The notes under the pieces were generated by a model. The model searched no databases and was not told the DNA's origin. It saw only the letters and a list, made by a program, of their open reading frames with translations. 64,000 nt of DNA from Methylobacterium soli. GTDB lineage: Bacteria > Pseudomonadota > Alphaproteobacteria > Rhizobiales > Beijerinckiaceae. The stretch lies in contig NZ_VZZK01000006.1 of the NCBI RefSeq assembly GCF_008806385.1, forward strand, positions 167,141 through 231,140, read 5' to 3'. Positions 34,105 through 43,639 of this stretch are shown piece by piece (within the stretch, counting starts at the first letter, position 1; each line of letters starts with the position of its first letter). The position numbers were made by a program, and so were the translations under genes.

Positions 34105-35787
34105 TCAGGCGGCTTCGAGCAGGCGGCGGGCGATGACCTGGGCCTGGATCTCGGCCGCGCCCTCGAAGATCGACAGGATGCGGGCGTCGCAGAGCAGGCG
34201 GCTCACGGCGTATTCGAGCGCGAAGCCGTTGCCGCCATGGATCTGCAGGGCGTTGTCGGCGGCCGCCCAGGCGACGCGGGCGCCGAGCAGCTTGGCCATG
34301 CCGGCCTCGAGGTCGCAGCGCTTGCCCTCGTCCTTCTCGCGGGCCGAGAAGTAGGTGAGCTGGCGGGCGATGTTGATCTCCACCGCCATCATGGCGAGCT
34401 TGTCGGCGACGCGCGGGAAGTTGACGAGCGCCTTGCCGAACTGCACCCGCTCCTCGGCGTAGCGCAGGCCGACATCGAGGGCCGACTGGGCGACGCCGAT
34501 GGCCCGGGCGGCGGTCTGGATGCGGGCCGATTCGAAGGTCTGCATCAGCTGGGCGAAGCCCTTGCCCTCGACCTCGCCGAGGAGGTTGGCGGCCGGCACC
34601 TCGAAGCCCTCGAAGGCGAGCTCGTACTCCTTCATGCCGCGATAGCCGAGCACCTCGATCTCGCCGCCCGAGAGGCCGGCGACCGGGAACGGGTCCGCAT
34701 CTGTGCCGCGCGGCTTCTCGGCGATCAGCATCGAGAGGCCCTTGTGGCCCTTCTCCTCCGGCTTGGTGCGCACGAGCACCGTCATGATGTCGGCGCGCAC
34801 GGGGTGCGTGATCCAGGTCTTGTTGCCCGAGATCTTCCAGGTGTCGCCCTCCCGGACCGCCTTGGTGCGCAGGGAGGCGAGGTCGGAGCCGGTATTCGGC
34901 TCGGTGAAGACGGCGGTGGGCAGGATGTCGCCCGAGGCGATCCTGGGCAGGAAGCGGCTCTTCTGCTCCTCGGTGCCGCCGCACAGGATCAGCTCGGCGG
35001 CGATCTCGGAGCGGGTGCCGAGCGATCCGACGCCGATATAGGCGCGGGACAATTCCTCCGAGACCACGCACATGGAGATCTTCGGCAGGCCCATGCCGCC
35101 GTATTCCTCCGGGATCGTCAGGCCGAAGACGCCGAGCTCGGCCATCTTCTGCACGATCTCCATCGGGATGTAGTCGTTCTTCAGGTGCCACTCATGCGCC
35201 TGGGACACCACCTCGGCCTTGCCGAAGCGGCGCATCTCGGAGCGGATCGCCTCCATGTCCTCGTCGAGGCCGGAATCCCCGATGGTGGCCGAGCCGCCAT
35301 TGTCGCGGATGCGGGCCACCAGGGCGGCGCGGTTCTCGGCGGTGTTGCCGTAGGCGATCAGGGCCTCGACCGCGTCGGAGCGGAACTGCGCCGCCTCGCG
35401 GGCCGAGAGGCCGAGGGACCCGGTGGGGCGCACCATCTCGCCCTGGCTCATCGGGATGCCGGAAAACATCTGGTCGAGATACTCGCCCGCGCCGATCTTC
35501 ACGAGGAGCGTCTCGGTCTCGCCGAGCTTGCCGGCCTCCTGCAGCGTCGCGGCGTAGCTCGCGAGCTCGCGCACCGCCTCGCCATAGGTGGCGATCCAGG
35601 CGAGGCCGTGGGCGGCGTGCTGCTCGGCCTCGAGCTTGGCCGGATCGACCTTGCCGTCGGGGCCCATCACCCGGGTGCGGACGCGGCGCGTGGCCTCGGC
35701 GACGAGCTTCTTGGCGGAGGCCGCCGCGTCGCGCGTCAGCGCGACGAGATCCTGCGGCTCCTGCGAGACGGCGGGGGAAGCGGACAT
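34105..35787 (-). CDS. mcd: (2S)-methylsuccinyl-CoA dehydrogenase
   Basis: 560-residue FAD enzyme that oxidises (2S)-methylsuccinyl-CoA to mesaconyl-CoA in the ethylmalonyl-CoA pathway, used by isocitrate-lyase-negative bacteria to assimilate C1/C2 units. A roughly 160-residue helical N-terminal extension precedes a normal acyl-CoA dehydrogenase core starting near EAIRSEMRRFG; core motifs are FTEPNTGSDLASLRT, GNKTWITHP and QIHGGNGFALEY. Length and extension are the features separating Mcd from ordinary dehydrogenases. Its own promoter appears to lie in the AT-rich 119 bp upstream. Confidence 0.88.
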   Translation of the reverse strand: MSASPAVSQEPQDLVALTRDAAASAKKLVAEATRRVRTRVMGPDGKVDPAKLEAEQHAAHGLAWIATYGEAVRELASYAATLQEAGKLGETETLLVKIGAGEYLDQMFSGIPMSQGEMVRPTGSLGLSAREAAQFRSDAVEALIAYGNTAENRAALVARIRDNGGSATIGDSGLDEDMEAIRSEMRRFGKAEVVSQAHEWHLKNDYIPMEIVQKMAELGVFGLTIPEEYGGMGLPKISMCVVSEELSRAYIGVGSLGTRSEIAAELILCGGTEEQKSRFLPRIASGDILPTAVFTEPNTGSDLASLRTKAVREGDTWKISGNKTWITHPVRADIMTVLVRTKPEEKGHKGLSMLIAEKPRGTDADPFPVAGLSGGEIEVLGYRGMKEYELAFEGFEVPAANLLGEVEGKGFAQLMQTFESARIQTAARAIGVAQSALDVGLRYAEERVQFGKALVNFPRVADKLAMMAVEINIARQLTYFSAREKDEGKRCDLEAGMAKLLGARVAWAAADNALQIHGGNGFALEYAVSRLLCDARILSIFEGAAEIQAQVIARRLLEAA

Positions 35788-35823
35788 GTGTCAAACTCTC
35801 AAAATCGTTACGTGCTGAGGCTC

Positions 35824-35829
35824 ATTATA
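35824..35829 (-). promoter_or_regulatory. putative -10 element for mcd
   Basis: TATAAT on the minus strand, 36 bp upstream of the mcd ATG, in an AT-rich gap. A second TATAAT lies at 35893-35898 just past the upstream stop; both are followed by GA. No convincing TTGACA is seen at standard spacing. Confidence 0.4.
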
Positions 35830-35906
35830 GGCAGGATCGCCCGCACAGTAGAGGTTTCTCGCATTTCTGGGCCGATCATCTTCTTCGAATTCATTATACT
35901 TTTTGG

Positions 35907-36794
35907 TCAGCCCCGGTTCGCGATAGCGACTCCGGCGGCCGCCACGGTCATCCCGGCGAGCTGGATCGGGGTCAGCGCCTCGCCGAACAGGATGTAGGCC
36001 ATGGCGGCCGAGACGGGAGGGACCAGGAACAGGAGCGAGGCCACCCCCGCCACCGCGCCGCGGCGGATTAGCCAGAGCAGGAGCAGGATTCCCGCCACCG
36101 AGTTGACGAAGACCGACCACGCCATCCCGATGGCAAGCGGCAGGGCCGGCTCGAAGCGCCCGTTCTCCGCGAGGAGCGCGAGCGGGATCGTGAGCGCCGC
36201 CGCGCCGAGGAACTGGACCGTGGCGTTGGTGATGAGATCGGCGCCCGCGCTCGTGCGCTTCTGCCACAGGGTGCCGAGCGTCATCGCCGCCATGGCCCCG
36301 AAGGCGGCGGCGAGCGCGAGCGGCGGAATTCCGGAGGTGCCGGCCGCCCCGATCTTCGGGGCCAGGACGAGGCCCGCGCCGACGAAGCCGACCCCGATGC
36401 CGAGCCAGCGGCGCCGGCTCACGAATTCGCCGAGGAGCGGGCGCGCCAGCATGGCGGTGAGAAGCGGCTGCAGGCTGCCGACGAGGGCCGCGATCCCGGC
36501 CGGCAGGCCGCGATTGACCGACCAGAACACCCCGATCACGTAGAGCCCCTGCATCAGCACGCCCGCCACGACGGCGTTGCGCCAGCCGGCCAGGTCCCGG
36601 GGCCAGCGCGCCCCGGCGATCCAGGCGATGCCGGCCAGGACCAGGGCGACCGCGGTGACGCGGGCCGCCACGAAGCTCAGCGGCTCGGTATAGGGGGCGA
36701 CCAGGCGGGCGGCGATGAACCCGGTGGCCCAGATCACCACGAACAGGCTCGGGACGATGCGGGCGACGGCGGGCGGGCGCGGGGCGGTGGACAT
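35907..36794 (-). CDS. EamA/DMT-family transporter
   Basis: 295-residue inner-membrane protein with ten hydrophobic helices in two EamA repeats (about residues 10-140 and 155-293). Typical segments are VVIWATGFIAARLVAPYTEPLSFVAAR at the start and FLVPPVSAAMAYILFGEALTPIQLAG near the end. Such proteins export amino acids or other metabolites; the substrate is unknown. ATG at 36794. It precedes mcd on the same strand but an AT-rich gap with promoter-like sequence separates them. Confidence 0.88.
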   Translation of the reverse strand: MSTAPRPPAVARIVPSLFVVIWATGFIAARLVAPYTEPLSFVAARVTAVALVLAGIAWIAGARWPRDLAGWRNAVVAGVLMQGLYVIGVFWSVNRGLPAGIAALVGSLQPLLTAMLARPLLGEFVSRRRWLGIGVGFVGAGLVLAPKIGAAGTSGIPPLALAAAFGAMAAMTLGTLWQKRTSAGADLITNATVQFLGAAALTIPLALLAENGRFEPALPLAIGMAWSVFVNSVAGILLLLWLIRRGAVAGVASLLFLVPPVSAAMAYILFGEALTPIQLAGMTVAAAGVAIANRG

Positions 36795-37001
36795 GGCCCC
36801 GCGCAGGCATCATGCCGCCGGGAGCTTGGCAACCGGGATCTGCGCGGCGGGGCCCGCGGGCCGCTTCGTTTCATCGCAGCGTTGCGCGGATCCTTCACCG
36901 AGGCCCCGAACGGTGCGGCGACCGGCCTGACGCGTTGACGAACGGGCGCCCGCGCCCTCGTATCCCGGCAGCCGCCGCCGCGACGCCCGAGTAGCCCTTT
37001 C

Positions 37002-37886
37002 GTGAGACGCTTCCGCACCAGCCTCGAAGTCGCCGGGATCGCCGCGCAGCGCTTCGTGTCCCATGACGGCTGGGCGATCGCGAGCCACATCGCGCTCTCG
37101 ATGCTGACCTCCCTGTTCCCGTTCCTGATCCTCTTGGCGGCGCTCGCGGGCGTGTTCGGCACCAAGTCGCTCGCCGACGAGGCGGGGGTGCTGATCTTCG
37201 ACGCCTGGCCGCGCGAGGTCGCCAAGCCCATCGTCAACGAGATGCACCGGGTGCTCACCGAGCAGCGCGGCGGCGTCCTGACGATCGGCGCGGTGCTGGC
37301 CCTCTACTTCTCGTCGTCGGGGGTCGAGAGCCTGCGGGTCGGCCTCAACCGGGCCTACGGCCTGCGCGAGGTGCGGCCCTGGTGGCTGACCCGCCTCGAA
37401 TCGATCGGCTACGTGGTCTGCGGCGCCTGCGCGATGCTGGCCTTCGCGCTCCTCGTGGTGCTCGGGCCCCTGATCTGGCGCAACCTCCTCAACGTGGCGC
37501 CGGGGCTGGAGCCCCTGAGCCTCACCGTCGCGATCGGGCGGATCGGCATCACGGCCTTCCTGATCGCCAGCGTGCTGATCATCGCCCACAAATTCGTGGC
37601 GGCCGGCCGCCGCAGCGTCTGGTCGGTGCTTCCGGGCGTCGCCGTGACGCTGATGCTCTGGTTCCTGGCCGGTCTCGGCTTCGGCTACTATCTCGACCGC
37701 TTCTCGACCGCCTACGCCTCCACCTATGGGGGCCTCGCCACCGCGATGGTGTTCCTGGTCTTCCTCTACTGGCTCGCCGCGATGTTCCTGTTCGGCGGCG
37801 AGATCAACGGCACGGTCATCGCCGCCCGCCGCCGGCGGCTGCAGGCCCAGATGCATGCCAAGCACGAGCGCGCCCGCCTGCTCTGA
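37002..37886 (+). CDS. YihY/BrkB-family inner membrane protein
   Basis: 294-residue protein with six hydrophobic segments, beginning near residue 26 (ASHIALSMLTSLFPFLILLAALAGVFG), then YFSSSGVESLRVGLNRAYG, and SVWSVLPGVAVTLMLWFLAGLGFGYYL and TYGGLATAMVFLVFLYWLAAMFLFGGEIN, all typical of the family once called ribonuclease BN. Function remains unclear; a transport or envelope role is likely. GTG start at 37002. A T-rich terminator follows at 37991. Confidence 0.88.
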   Translation: MRRFRTSLEVAGIAAQRFVSHDGWAIASHIALSMLTSLFPFLILLAALAGVFGTKSLADEAGVLIFDAWPREVAKPIVNEMHRVLTEQRGGVLTIGAVLALYFSSSGVESLRVGLNRAYGLREVRPWWLTRLESIGYVVCGACAMLAFALLVVLGPLIWRNLLNVAPGLEPLSLTVAIGRIGITAFLIASVLIIAHKFVAAGRRSVWSVLPGVAVTLMLWFLAGLGFGYYLDRFSTAYASTYGGLATAMVFLVFLYWLAAMFLFGGEINGTVIAARRRRLQAQMHAKHERARLL

Positions 37887-37990
37887 GAATGGCCGCCTTC
37901 GCCCGAGCGTACGCTCGGCACGAAATTCTCGGAACCGAACGCCGTTTCGGCGACTTGGCCCCATGCTCCATGCGATGTTTCCACCTTGCA

Positions 37991-38024
37991 CGGCCTGCTT
38001 CCCCAGGGAGGCGGGCCGTTTTGT
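37991..38024 (+). terminator. rho-independent terminator after YihY-family gene
   Basis: Arms CGGCCTGC and GCGGGCCG (one G-T pair) enclose an 11-13-nt loop and are followed by TTTTGTT. A separate perfect 16-bp palindrome CCGAGCGT/ACGCTCGG sits at 37903-37918 just after the stop. Confidence 0.7.
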
Positions 38025-38078
38025 TGCGGCCCCCGGGGCTTAAGCCGCGGGGCCTTCGAGAAACAGGCCGGGGCGGCC

Positions 38079-39857
38079 TCAGGCCGCGAGCGGCATCGCC
38101 TCGGAATCGGCCTCCGCGGCCATGAACTGGGCCCGGGCGAGCTCGGCGAAGCTGCCGTTCTCGGCGACGAGGTCGTCGAAGGTGCCGGCCTCGACGATGC
38201 GGCCCTCGTGGAAGACCAGGATGCGGTCGGCGTTGCGGATGGTGGCGAGGCGGTGGGCGATCACGAAGGTGGTGCGGCCCTCCATCACGGCCTCCAGCGC
38301 GCCCTGGAGCTTGCGCTCGGTGGCGGCGTCGAGGGCGCTCGTCGCCTCGTCGAGGATCAGCACCGGCGGGTTCTTGAGGAGCGCGCGGGCGATGGAGAGG
38401 CGCTGGCGCTCGCCCCCCGACAGGGAGCGGCCGCGCTCGCCGATGACGGTGTCGAGGCCGTCGGGCTGGCGGGCCATGAATTCCCGGGCCTGGGCTCGCT
38501 CCAGGGCGTCGAGCATCTCCGCATCGGTGGCGTCCGGGCGGCCGACCTGGAGGTTCTCGCGGATCGAGCGGGCGAACAGCATCGGCTCCTGGAACACGAC
38601 GCCGATATTGTGGCGCAGGCTCGAGAGGCCGATGTCGCGGATGTCGGTGCCGTCGATGCGGATCGCGCCGCTCTCGGGGTCGAAGGTCCGGTGCAGCAGG
38701 CCCAGCGTCGTCGACTTGCCCGAGCCGGTGGTGCCCACGAGCGCCACGGTCTCGCCGGCGCGGGCCGTGAAGGAGACGCCGTCGAGCGCCTTGCGGCGGC
38801 CGTCATAGGTGAAGTCCACGCCCTCGAAGCAAACCTCGCCCTCGAAGCGGGCGATGGCCTTGGCGTTCGGGCGGTCGCGCACCGCCGGCACCGTGTCCAC
38901 GATGGCGAAGAACTCGGCCATCTTGGGCGCCTGCTGGAACAGGCCGTTGACGAAGCTGACGACGTGGTCGAGGCGCGAGACCAGCATGGTCGCGAGGCTC
39001 ATGAAGGCCACGACCTCGCCGACCGTGGTGGCGCCCGACTGGTAGAGGACGATGCCGGTGATGAAGATCGCCGTCATCGTGAGCGTCGCGGCGGCCTTGG
39101 TGGCGACGGCGGCGAGCGCCCACCACGACAGGACCGGGATCTGGGCGGCGAGCAGGTTGCGGATGATGCCGTGCATCGCCTCCTTCTCGGCCTTGGCGCG
39201 GGTGAAGGACTGGATCACCGCGACGTTGCCGAGGGCGTCCGAGGCGTGGGCGGCGAGGCCCGAATGGTAATGCTCGACCTCGCCCTGCAGGGTCTCGGTC
39301 CGGCGCATCACGAAGGTGGTGAGCGCGGTGAAGACCACCACCAGGACGACCAGGATCGAGCCGAGCTGCCAGTTCACGAACAGGGTGAGGGGCAGGAGCA
39401 CGCCGAGGGAGACGAGCGCGGCGAAATGGTCGCGGAAGAAGCCGAGCCAGAGCCAGGCCATGCCGTTCGTGCCCTCCAGCATCGCCTTGAGGACACGGCC
39501 CGAGTGGTTCGTGGAATGGAAGGCGATCGGCAGGTCGAGCACGTGCTCGAAGTAATTGGCCATGGTGGTGAGGCGGCTGCGATGGGCGAGCCGGTCGGAG
39601 TGGAGCGCGATGGCGACGCCCGCCACGATGGTGAAGAAGCCGAAGGCCACCCAGGCGACGATCAGCGGCACCATGGTGGCGAGGGCGTTCGCGCCGCTCT
39701 TGAGATGGGTGAGCTGGTCGATGATGCGGCCCATCAGCAGCGGCTCGGCGAAGGCCGCGACCGCGAGCGCGACATTCGCCAGCGCGAGGCCGCAGGCGAG
39801 GCGCCTGTCGGGACCCAGAAGCCCCATGACCCGCGCATAGAGTCGAACCAGCGACAT
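38079..39857 (-). CDS. ndvA: cyclic beta-1,2-glucan ABC exporter NdvA/ChvA
   Basis: 592-residue half-transporter with an N-terminal six-helix membrane domain (about residues 20-320) and a C-terminal ATPase. The start [28 protein letters not shown] and the length match NdvA/ChvA, which export cyclic beta-1,2-glucan for osmotic adaptation and plant interaction. Walker [10 protein letters not shown] at about 375-383, signature [15 protein letters not shown] near 487, Walker [11 protein letters not shown], and an [12 protein letters not shown] switch. The glucan synthase ndvB is not in the window. Confidence 0.93.
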   Translation of the reverse strand: MSLVRLYARVMGLLGPDRRLACGLALANVALAVAAFAEPLLMGRIIDQLTHLKSGANALATMVPLIVAWVAFGFFTIVAGVAIALHSDRLAHRSRLTTMANYFEHVLDLPIAFHSTNHSGRVLKAMLEGTNGMAWLWLGFFRDHFAALVSLGVLLPLTLFVNWQLGSILVVLVVVFTALTTFVMRRTETLQGEVEHYHSGLAAHASDALGNVAVIQSFTRAKAEKEAMHGIIRNLLAAQIPVLSWWALAAVATKAAATLTMTAIFITGIVLYQSGATTVGEVVAFMSLATMLVSRLDHVVSFVNGLFQQAPKMAEFFAIVDTVPAVRDRPNAKAIARFEGEVCFEGVDFTYDGRRKALDGVSFTARAGETVALVGTTGSGKSTTLGLLHRTFDPESGAIRIDGTDIRDIGLSSLRHNIGVVFQEPMLFARSIRENLQVGRPDATDAEMLDALERAQAREFMARQPDGLDTVIGERGRSLSGGERQRLSIARALLKNPPVLILDEATSALDAATERKLQGALEAVMEGRTTFVIAHRLATIRNADRILVFHEGRIVEAGTFDDLVAENGSFAELARAQFMAAEADSEAMPLAA

Positions 39858-40279
39858 GACGAGCTCCGATACCCTGCCCAAGGCGTGGCCCGTGTCTCCG
39901 GGTCCTTCGCCGTCGATCTGCCGCCTCGCCGTCGCGGGCCCGCGCGGGGCCCTCCAACCGGTTGAGGCTGCATGCCTTATGACGGTTCCTGCCTGAACGC
40001 AGCATGACGCCGGCCGCAAGGGGCCAGCGCGATTTTTACGGTTCGTTCAGCGAGATTCCGTATCGGTCGAGACGGAGCCGCGCCCCGGCGATCCGCCAGC
40101 TCCCGAACCGCGTCATGGTCACGGGCTACACGGCGAGCGACCGGCTGGGCACCCGCCCCCCTGCCCCGCCCTGGGAATTGTCGGCCGGCCGCGCCAGGGT
40201 GATGGGGACGCTCCTCAAGGAAGCACCCCCGACACCCCTCAGTGGTTTCCCCTGAGGACCGAGCCGGAGGACGGCGCCC
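39858..40279. other. intergenic region without a gene
   Basis: No frame with credible codon use or start signals. Near 39960-40010 the composition drops toward AT, consistent with the ndvA promoter. Short open frames on the plus strand read as arbitrary Pro/Arg/Ala-rich peptides. Confidence 0.4.
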
Positions 40280-40858
40280 CTACTTGGCGACGAGCAGCGC
40301 CCAGTAGACCTTGTACTTCGAATTCGGCGCGTAGGCGGTGGCGATGCCCATGCGGGCGGCACCCGGGTCGAGCATCACGGCATTGTGCGAGGGGCTGTCG
40401 CGCCAGCCCGAGAAGGCCTCGGCCAGGGTGTGGTAGCCCGCCGACAGGTTGGCATTGGCGGATTTGTAGCCGAGATGCTCCACCGCCGCCTTGACGGTCT
40501 GGGCCTTGCTCGGGCGGTCGGCGAGCGCCATCGCGGCGGCCTCCGCCTCGGCGAGGCGCTGCAATTCGGGATCGAGGACGAGCTCGGTCCCGCCGCGGCC
40601 CCGGCGATAGGCCGAGATCATGTCCCGCGCCGCCGCCGTGTCGAGCTGCGCCGTGTTCGTGGTCATCGGCCAGTACAGGCTCGGCAGGGCCGCGCTCGTC
40701 TGCGGGCCGCCGGCGCAGCCGCTCAGCAGCCCCGCGGCGGCGAGGCCGAGAAGCGGCAGGGCCAGGAGCGGCGGGAGGAGCCGCGGGAGGTGCGGCAGGC
40801 GGAGCGGCTTGGCCACAGCTCTCGCGACAACACGGACACGCACGTTCGATCGCCCCAC
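40280..40858 (-). CDS. CAP-domain lipoprotein
   Basis: 192-residue secreted protein. A lipobox LLSGC near residue 48 predicts a lipoprotein. The mature domain (about 70-190) has the CAP/SCP fold signatures: AARDMISAYRRGRGGTELVLDPELQRLAEAEA, a LSAGYHTLAEAFSGWRDSPSHNAVML block and GIATAYAP. The GTG at 40858 gives an overlong signal; an internal GTG at 40816 would give a 34-residue one and is equally likely. Bacterial CAP proteins have no agreed enzymatic role. Confidence 0.82.
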   Translation of the reverse strand: MGRSNVRVRVVARAVAKPLRLPHLPRLLPPLLALPLLGLAAAGLLSGCAGGPQTSAALPSLYWPMTTNTAQLDTAAARDMISAYRRGRGGTELVLDPELQRLAEAEAAAMALADRPSKAQTVKAAVEHLGYKSANANLSAGYHTLAEAFSGWRDSPSHNAVMLDPGAARMGIATAYAPNSKYKVYWALLVAK

Positions 40859-40876
40859 CCGGTCCTCAGCCTCGGC

Positions 40877-43639
40877 CTAGCTTCCGGCGCTCCGGCGGTT
40901 GAGGTCCCGCGGGATCGTCGATCGCACGGGCTCCGCCTCGCCGGGTGCGGCGGCCGCCTCGGCGGGCGCCTCCCGGCCCTCGCGGCGTCCCTCGCCCCCG
41001 TCGCGGCCGAACCGGCCCGCGATCTTGCCCAGCGCATTCTGCATCCCGTCGAGCCCCTGCACCGTGACGACGCTGGACCCGGGCCCCATCGGCGGGATCA
41101 GCCCGGCGTCAGATAAGGTCTTGAAGACGGCAAAGTTCAAGTCCGTCTGCACCTTCAGGCCGAGCCCGACATCGACAATCATGGCGATCAGCTCGAAATC
41201 CAGGTAGGTGTCGCCGATCTTGCGGAACACGACCCGCGGGGCCGGCTCCTTGAGCACGTCCGGATGCGCCGTCGCGCAACCCGCGATCAGCTCGGCCGCC
41301 CGCACCGGATCCTGGTTGCGCAGGACGCCGACCGAGATCGTCACCCGGCCGGTGCGGTCGCCGCGCACCCGGTTCTTCACGACGCCCGAGATCAGGTTCG
41401 AGTTCGGCACGATGACGGCCGAGCGGTCGAAGGTCTGGATCTCGGTGGAGCGCACCGAGATGCGCTTCACGATGCCCTCGCTGTCGCCGATCAGGACCTG
41501 GTCGCCGACCCGGATCGGGCGCTCCCACAGGAGCAGCAGGCCCGACACGAAGTTGTTCACGATCGATTGCAGGCCGAAACCGATACCGACCGAGAGGGCG
41601 CCGGCGACGATCGTGAGCTTCTCGAGGCTGAGGCCGAGATACGAGAAGGCGAGCGCCAGGGCGAGCAGGAAGCCGAAATAGCCGCTCACCGTCGAGATCG
41701 AGTTGCGCAGCCCGGCATCGAGGTCGGTGGCCGGCAGGTAGGTGTTCTCAAGCCAGCGCTGGACCGCCCGGGTGATGACCACGCCGAGGATCAGGATCCC
41801 GATCCCGAGCGCGATGGTGGAGAGCGAGATCGTGACGTCCCCGACCTTGAAGCCGAAGAAGGCCGATCGGACCGAGGAGAAGATGTCGGTGGAGTCGAGG
41901 CCCCAGGGCGCGAGAACCAGGAGCGCCACGAGCAGGATCAGCACCACCCGCGCGGCGCCGGTGGAGAGCACCGCGATCTGGTTGAGCGAGCGCTTGCGCA
42001 GGCCGGTATTGGCCTGCAGCGCCGTGGCGAAGCGCGTGTCGTCGCACAGGGTGCCGCCCACGAAGGTGTCCGCGCTCTGGATCAGCAGGTAGAGCAGGAC
42101 GAGCAGGCTCGCGGTCCAGACGAGCTGGTCGATCAGGAAGGCCGCGAAGGCGACGTAGCCGATCACCGCCGCGACCCCGATGAGGCCGACCGCCGCCCAG
42201 CCGATCAGGCGCGCGGGACCGCCGATGCCGGTGGTGGTCTGGGTCGGCACGTAGGGGCCGAGGCAGGCCTCTTCCTCCTCCTCGCGGTCGGCGAAGCGAT
42301 GCAGGCCGATGGCGAGGATCAGCACGGTGGCGATCGCCCCGATGCCCCGGGTGCCGATCGAGATCGGGAGCGCCGCAGAGATCCCGGAATTCAGCGCCTC
42401 GATCGACTTCACCACGGTGATGACGGTGGCGATGCCGACGGCGAGGCGGGTGACGCGCGCCGCCCCCGCATCGCTGACCGGAGCCGGGCGCCAGGCCGGC
42501 TTGTCCGGCGAGAGCAGCGCGTCGCAGAGGGCCTCCACGAAGGCGATGAAGGCGAGGCCGCCCAGGATCGCGCCCGCCACCGGCAGCAGCCGCGAGGGCA
42601 GCAGGTCCGTGGCGTCGAGGGCATAGTAGACGGCGTAGCTGCCGACCACGGCCGGGACCGTTCCGAGCAGGATCACCCGCCAGGCGCCCAGGAGCTTCTG
42701 GCGCCGGGTCGGATCGACCTTGGCGGCGTCCCGCCGCCCGAAGCGCGGGGCGATGTTGCGGCGGCCGAAGTAGAGCGCCACCGAGACCCCGAAGGCGAGG
42801 CCGAGGAGCAGCAGGTTCCCGATCCCGCCGTTGCGGCCGTACAGCAGCAGGATGTCCGAGAGCGCGCTCTGCAAAGCCTTCAGGTCGCGCGGCATGTCGG
42901 CCGCGACCTTCGTCCACAGGGTCGGGGTCAGGAGCCCCTGCGAGCGTTCGAACAGGCCGCGGGTGAAGGAGGCGCGCCGCCGGTTCGAGATGCGGTCGAT
43001 GATCTGGTCGGTCTGAACGAGGAGCGATTTCGCGAGCCGCTGCGTCTCGTCGATCCGGGTGACATGTGCCTCGCGCTCGGCGCGCTCCTGGATGACCTCG
43101 GGGCTTTCCTCGACATCCTTCGGCTTCGGCCCGAGCTGGGTCAGGCGTTCGCGCGCGGCCTCGAGGGGCTCCTCCGTGCGGCTCACGATGGTGCGCAGCT
43201 GGTCGGCGACCGGGCTGATGCCGTCGCGGATGCGGGAGAGGTCGATGGGGGTGAGGTCCTGGCGCCCGAGTTCCTTCTCGCGCTGGGCGAGGTCTGCCTT
43301 GGCGGCGTCGAGCTTGGCTCGCACCGCCTTCAGGGCCTCGGACATCTCGACCTTCGGCGGCGCGGGCTTGGCCTCCGCGGGCTTACCCTCCGCGGGTTTA
43401 GCCTGTCCGCCGGCCGCGGGCTTGCCTTCGCCTGCCGCGGGCTTGCCTTCGCCTGCCGCGGGCTTGCCTTCGCTTGCCGCAGGCTTGCCTTCGCCGGCCG
43501 GGGGCTTGCCCTGCTCGGCCGCCGGCGGCGCGGCATTGGGCTGGCCGGCGGCCCCCAGGGGGGTGAGCAGGATCGCGCTCAAGGCTGCGGCGGCGAGCGC
43601 CGCGAGGCGCGGGCTGCGCGTGAGCAAGCTGCGACTCAT
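40877..43639 (-). CDS. DUF3772/MscS-family mechanosensitive channel
   Basis: 920-residue inner-membrane protein. Signal peptide (1-32), a Lys/Pro/Ala-rich tract with GKPAAGE heptads (about 44-78), a coiled-coil periplasmic DUF3772-like domain (about 95-250), about ten membrane helices, then the MscS core from about residue 650: GALSVGIGFGLQSIVNNFVSGLLLLWERPIRVGDQV, VKRISVRSTEIQTFDRSAVIVPNS. It should open under membrane tension to release solutes. The C-terminal tail is Arg/Glu/Ala-rich. It precedes the CAP lipoprotein gene by 18 bp. Confidence 0.9.
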   Translation of the reverse strand: MSRSLLTRSPRLAALAAAALSAILLTPLGAAGQPNAAPPAAEQGKPPAGEGKPAASEGKPAAGEGKPAAGEGKPAAGGQAKPAEGKPAEAKPAPPKVEMSEALKAVRAKLDAAKADLAQREKELGRQDLTPIDLSRIRDGISPVADQLRTIVSRTEEPLEAARERLTQLGPKPKDVEESPEVIQERAEREAHVTRIDETQRLAKSLLVQTDQIIDRISNRRRASFTRGLFERSQGLLTPTLWTKVAADMPRDLKALQSALSDILLLYGRNGGIGNLLLLGLAFGVSVALYFGRRNIAPRFGRRDAAKVDPTRRQKLLGAWRVILLGTVPAVVGSYAVYYALDATDLLPSRLLPVAGAILGGLAFIAFVEALCDALLSPDKPAWRPAPVSDAGAARVTRLAVGIATVITVVKSIEALNSGISAALPISIGTRGIGAIATVLILAIGLHRFADREEEEEACLGPYVPTQTTTGIGGPARLIGWAAVGLIGVAAVIGYVAFAAFLIDQLVWTASLLVLLYLLIQSADTFVGGTLCDDTRFATALQANTGLRKRSLNQIAVLSTGAARVVLILLVALLVLAPWGLDSTDIFSSVRSAFFGFKVGDVTISLSTIALGIGILILGVVITRAVQRWLENTYLPATDLDAGLRNSISTVSGYFGFLLALALAFSYLGLSLEKLTIVAGALSVGIGFGLQSIVNNFVSGLLLLWERPIRVGDQVLIGDSEGIVKRISVRSTEIQTFDRSAVIVPNSNLISGVVKNRVRGDRTGRVTISVGVLRNQDPVRAAELIAGCATAHPDVLKEPAPRVVFRKIGDTYLDFELIAMIVDVGLGLKVQTDLNFAVFKTLSDAGLIPPMGPGSSVVTVQGLDGMQNALGKIAGRFGRDGGEGRREGREAPAEAAAAPGEAEPVRSTIPRDLNRRSAGS
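43416..43510 (-). repeat. 21-bp tandem repeat encoding GKPAAGE
   Basis: About four and a half units of period 21 starting at 43416, 43437, 43458, 43479 and 43500. The first two are nearly identical and the rest diverge by a few bases. They encode the heptad tract between the signal peptide and the coiled coil of the MscS-family protein. Confidence 0.85.

Noticed and set aside
37903..37918. 16-bp palindrome as an operator
   Set aside because: Lies just after the YihY-family stop and away from any start; better read as part of the 3' region.
40004..40255. 83-codon plus-strand ORF in the gap after ndvA
   Set aside because: Arbitrary Arg/Pro/Ala composition, no ribosome-binding site.
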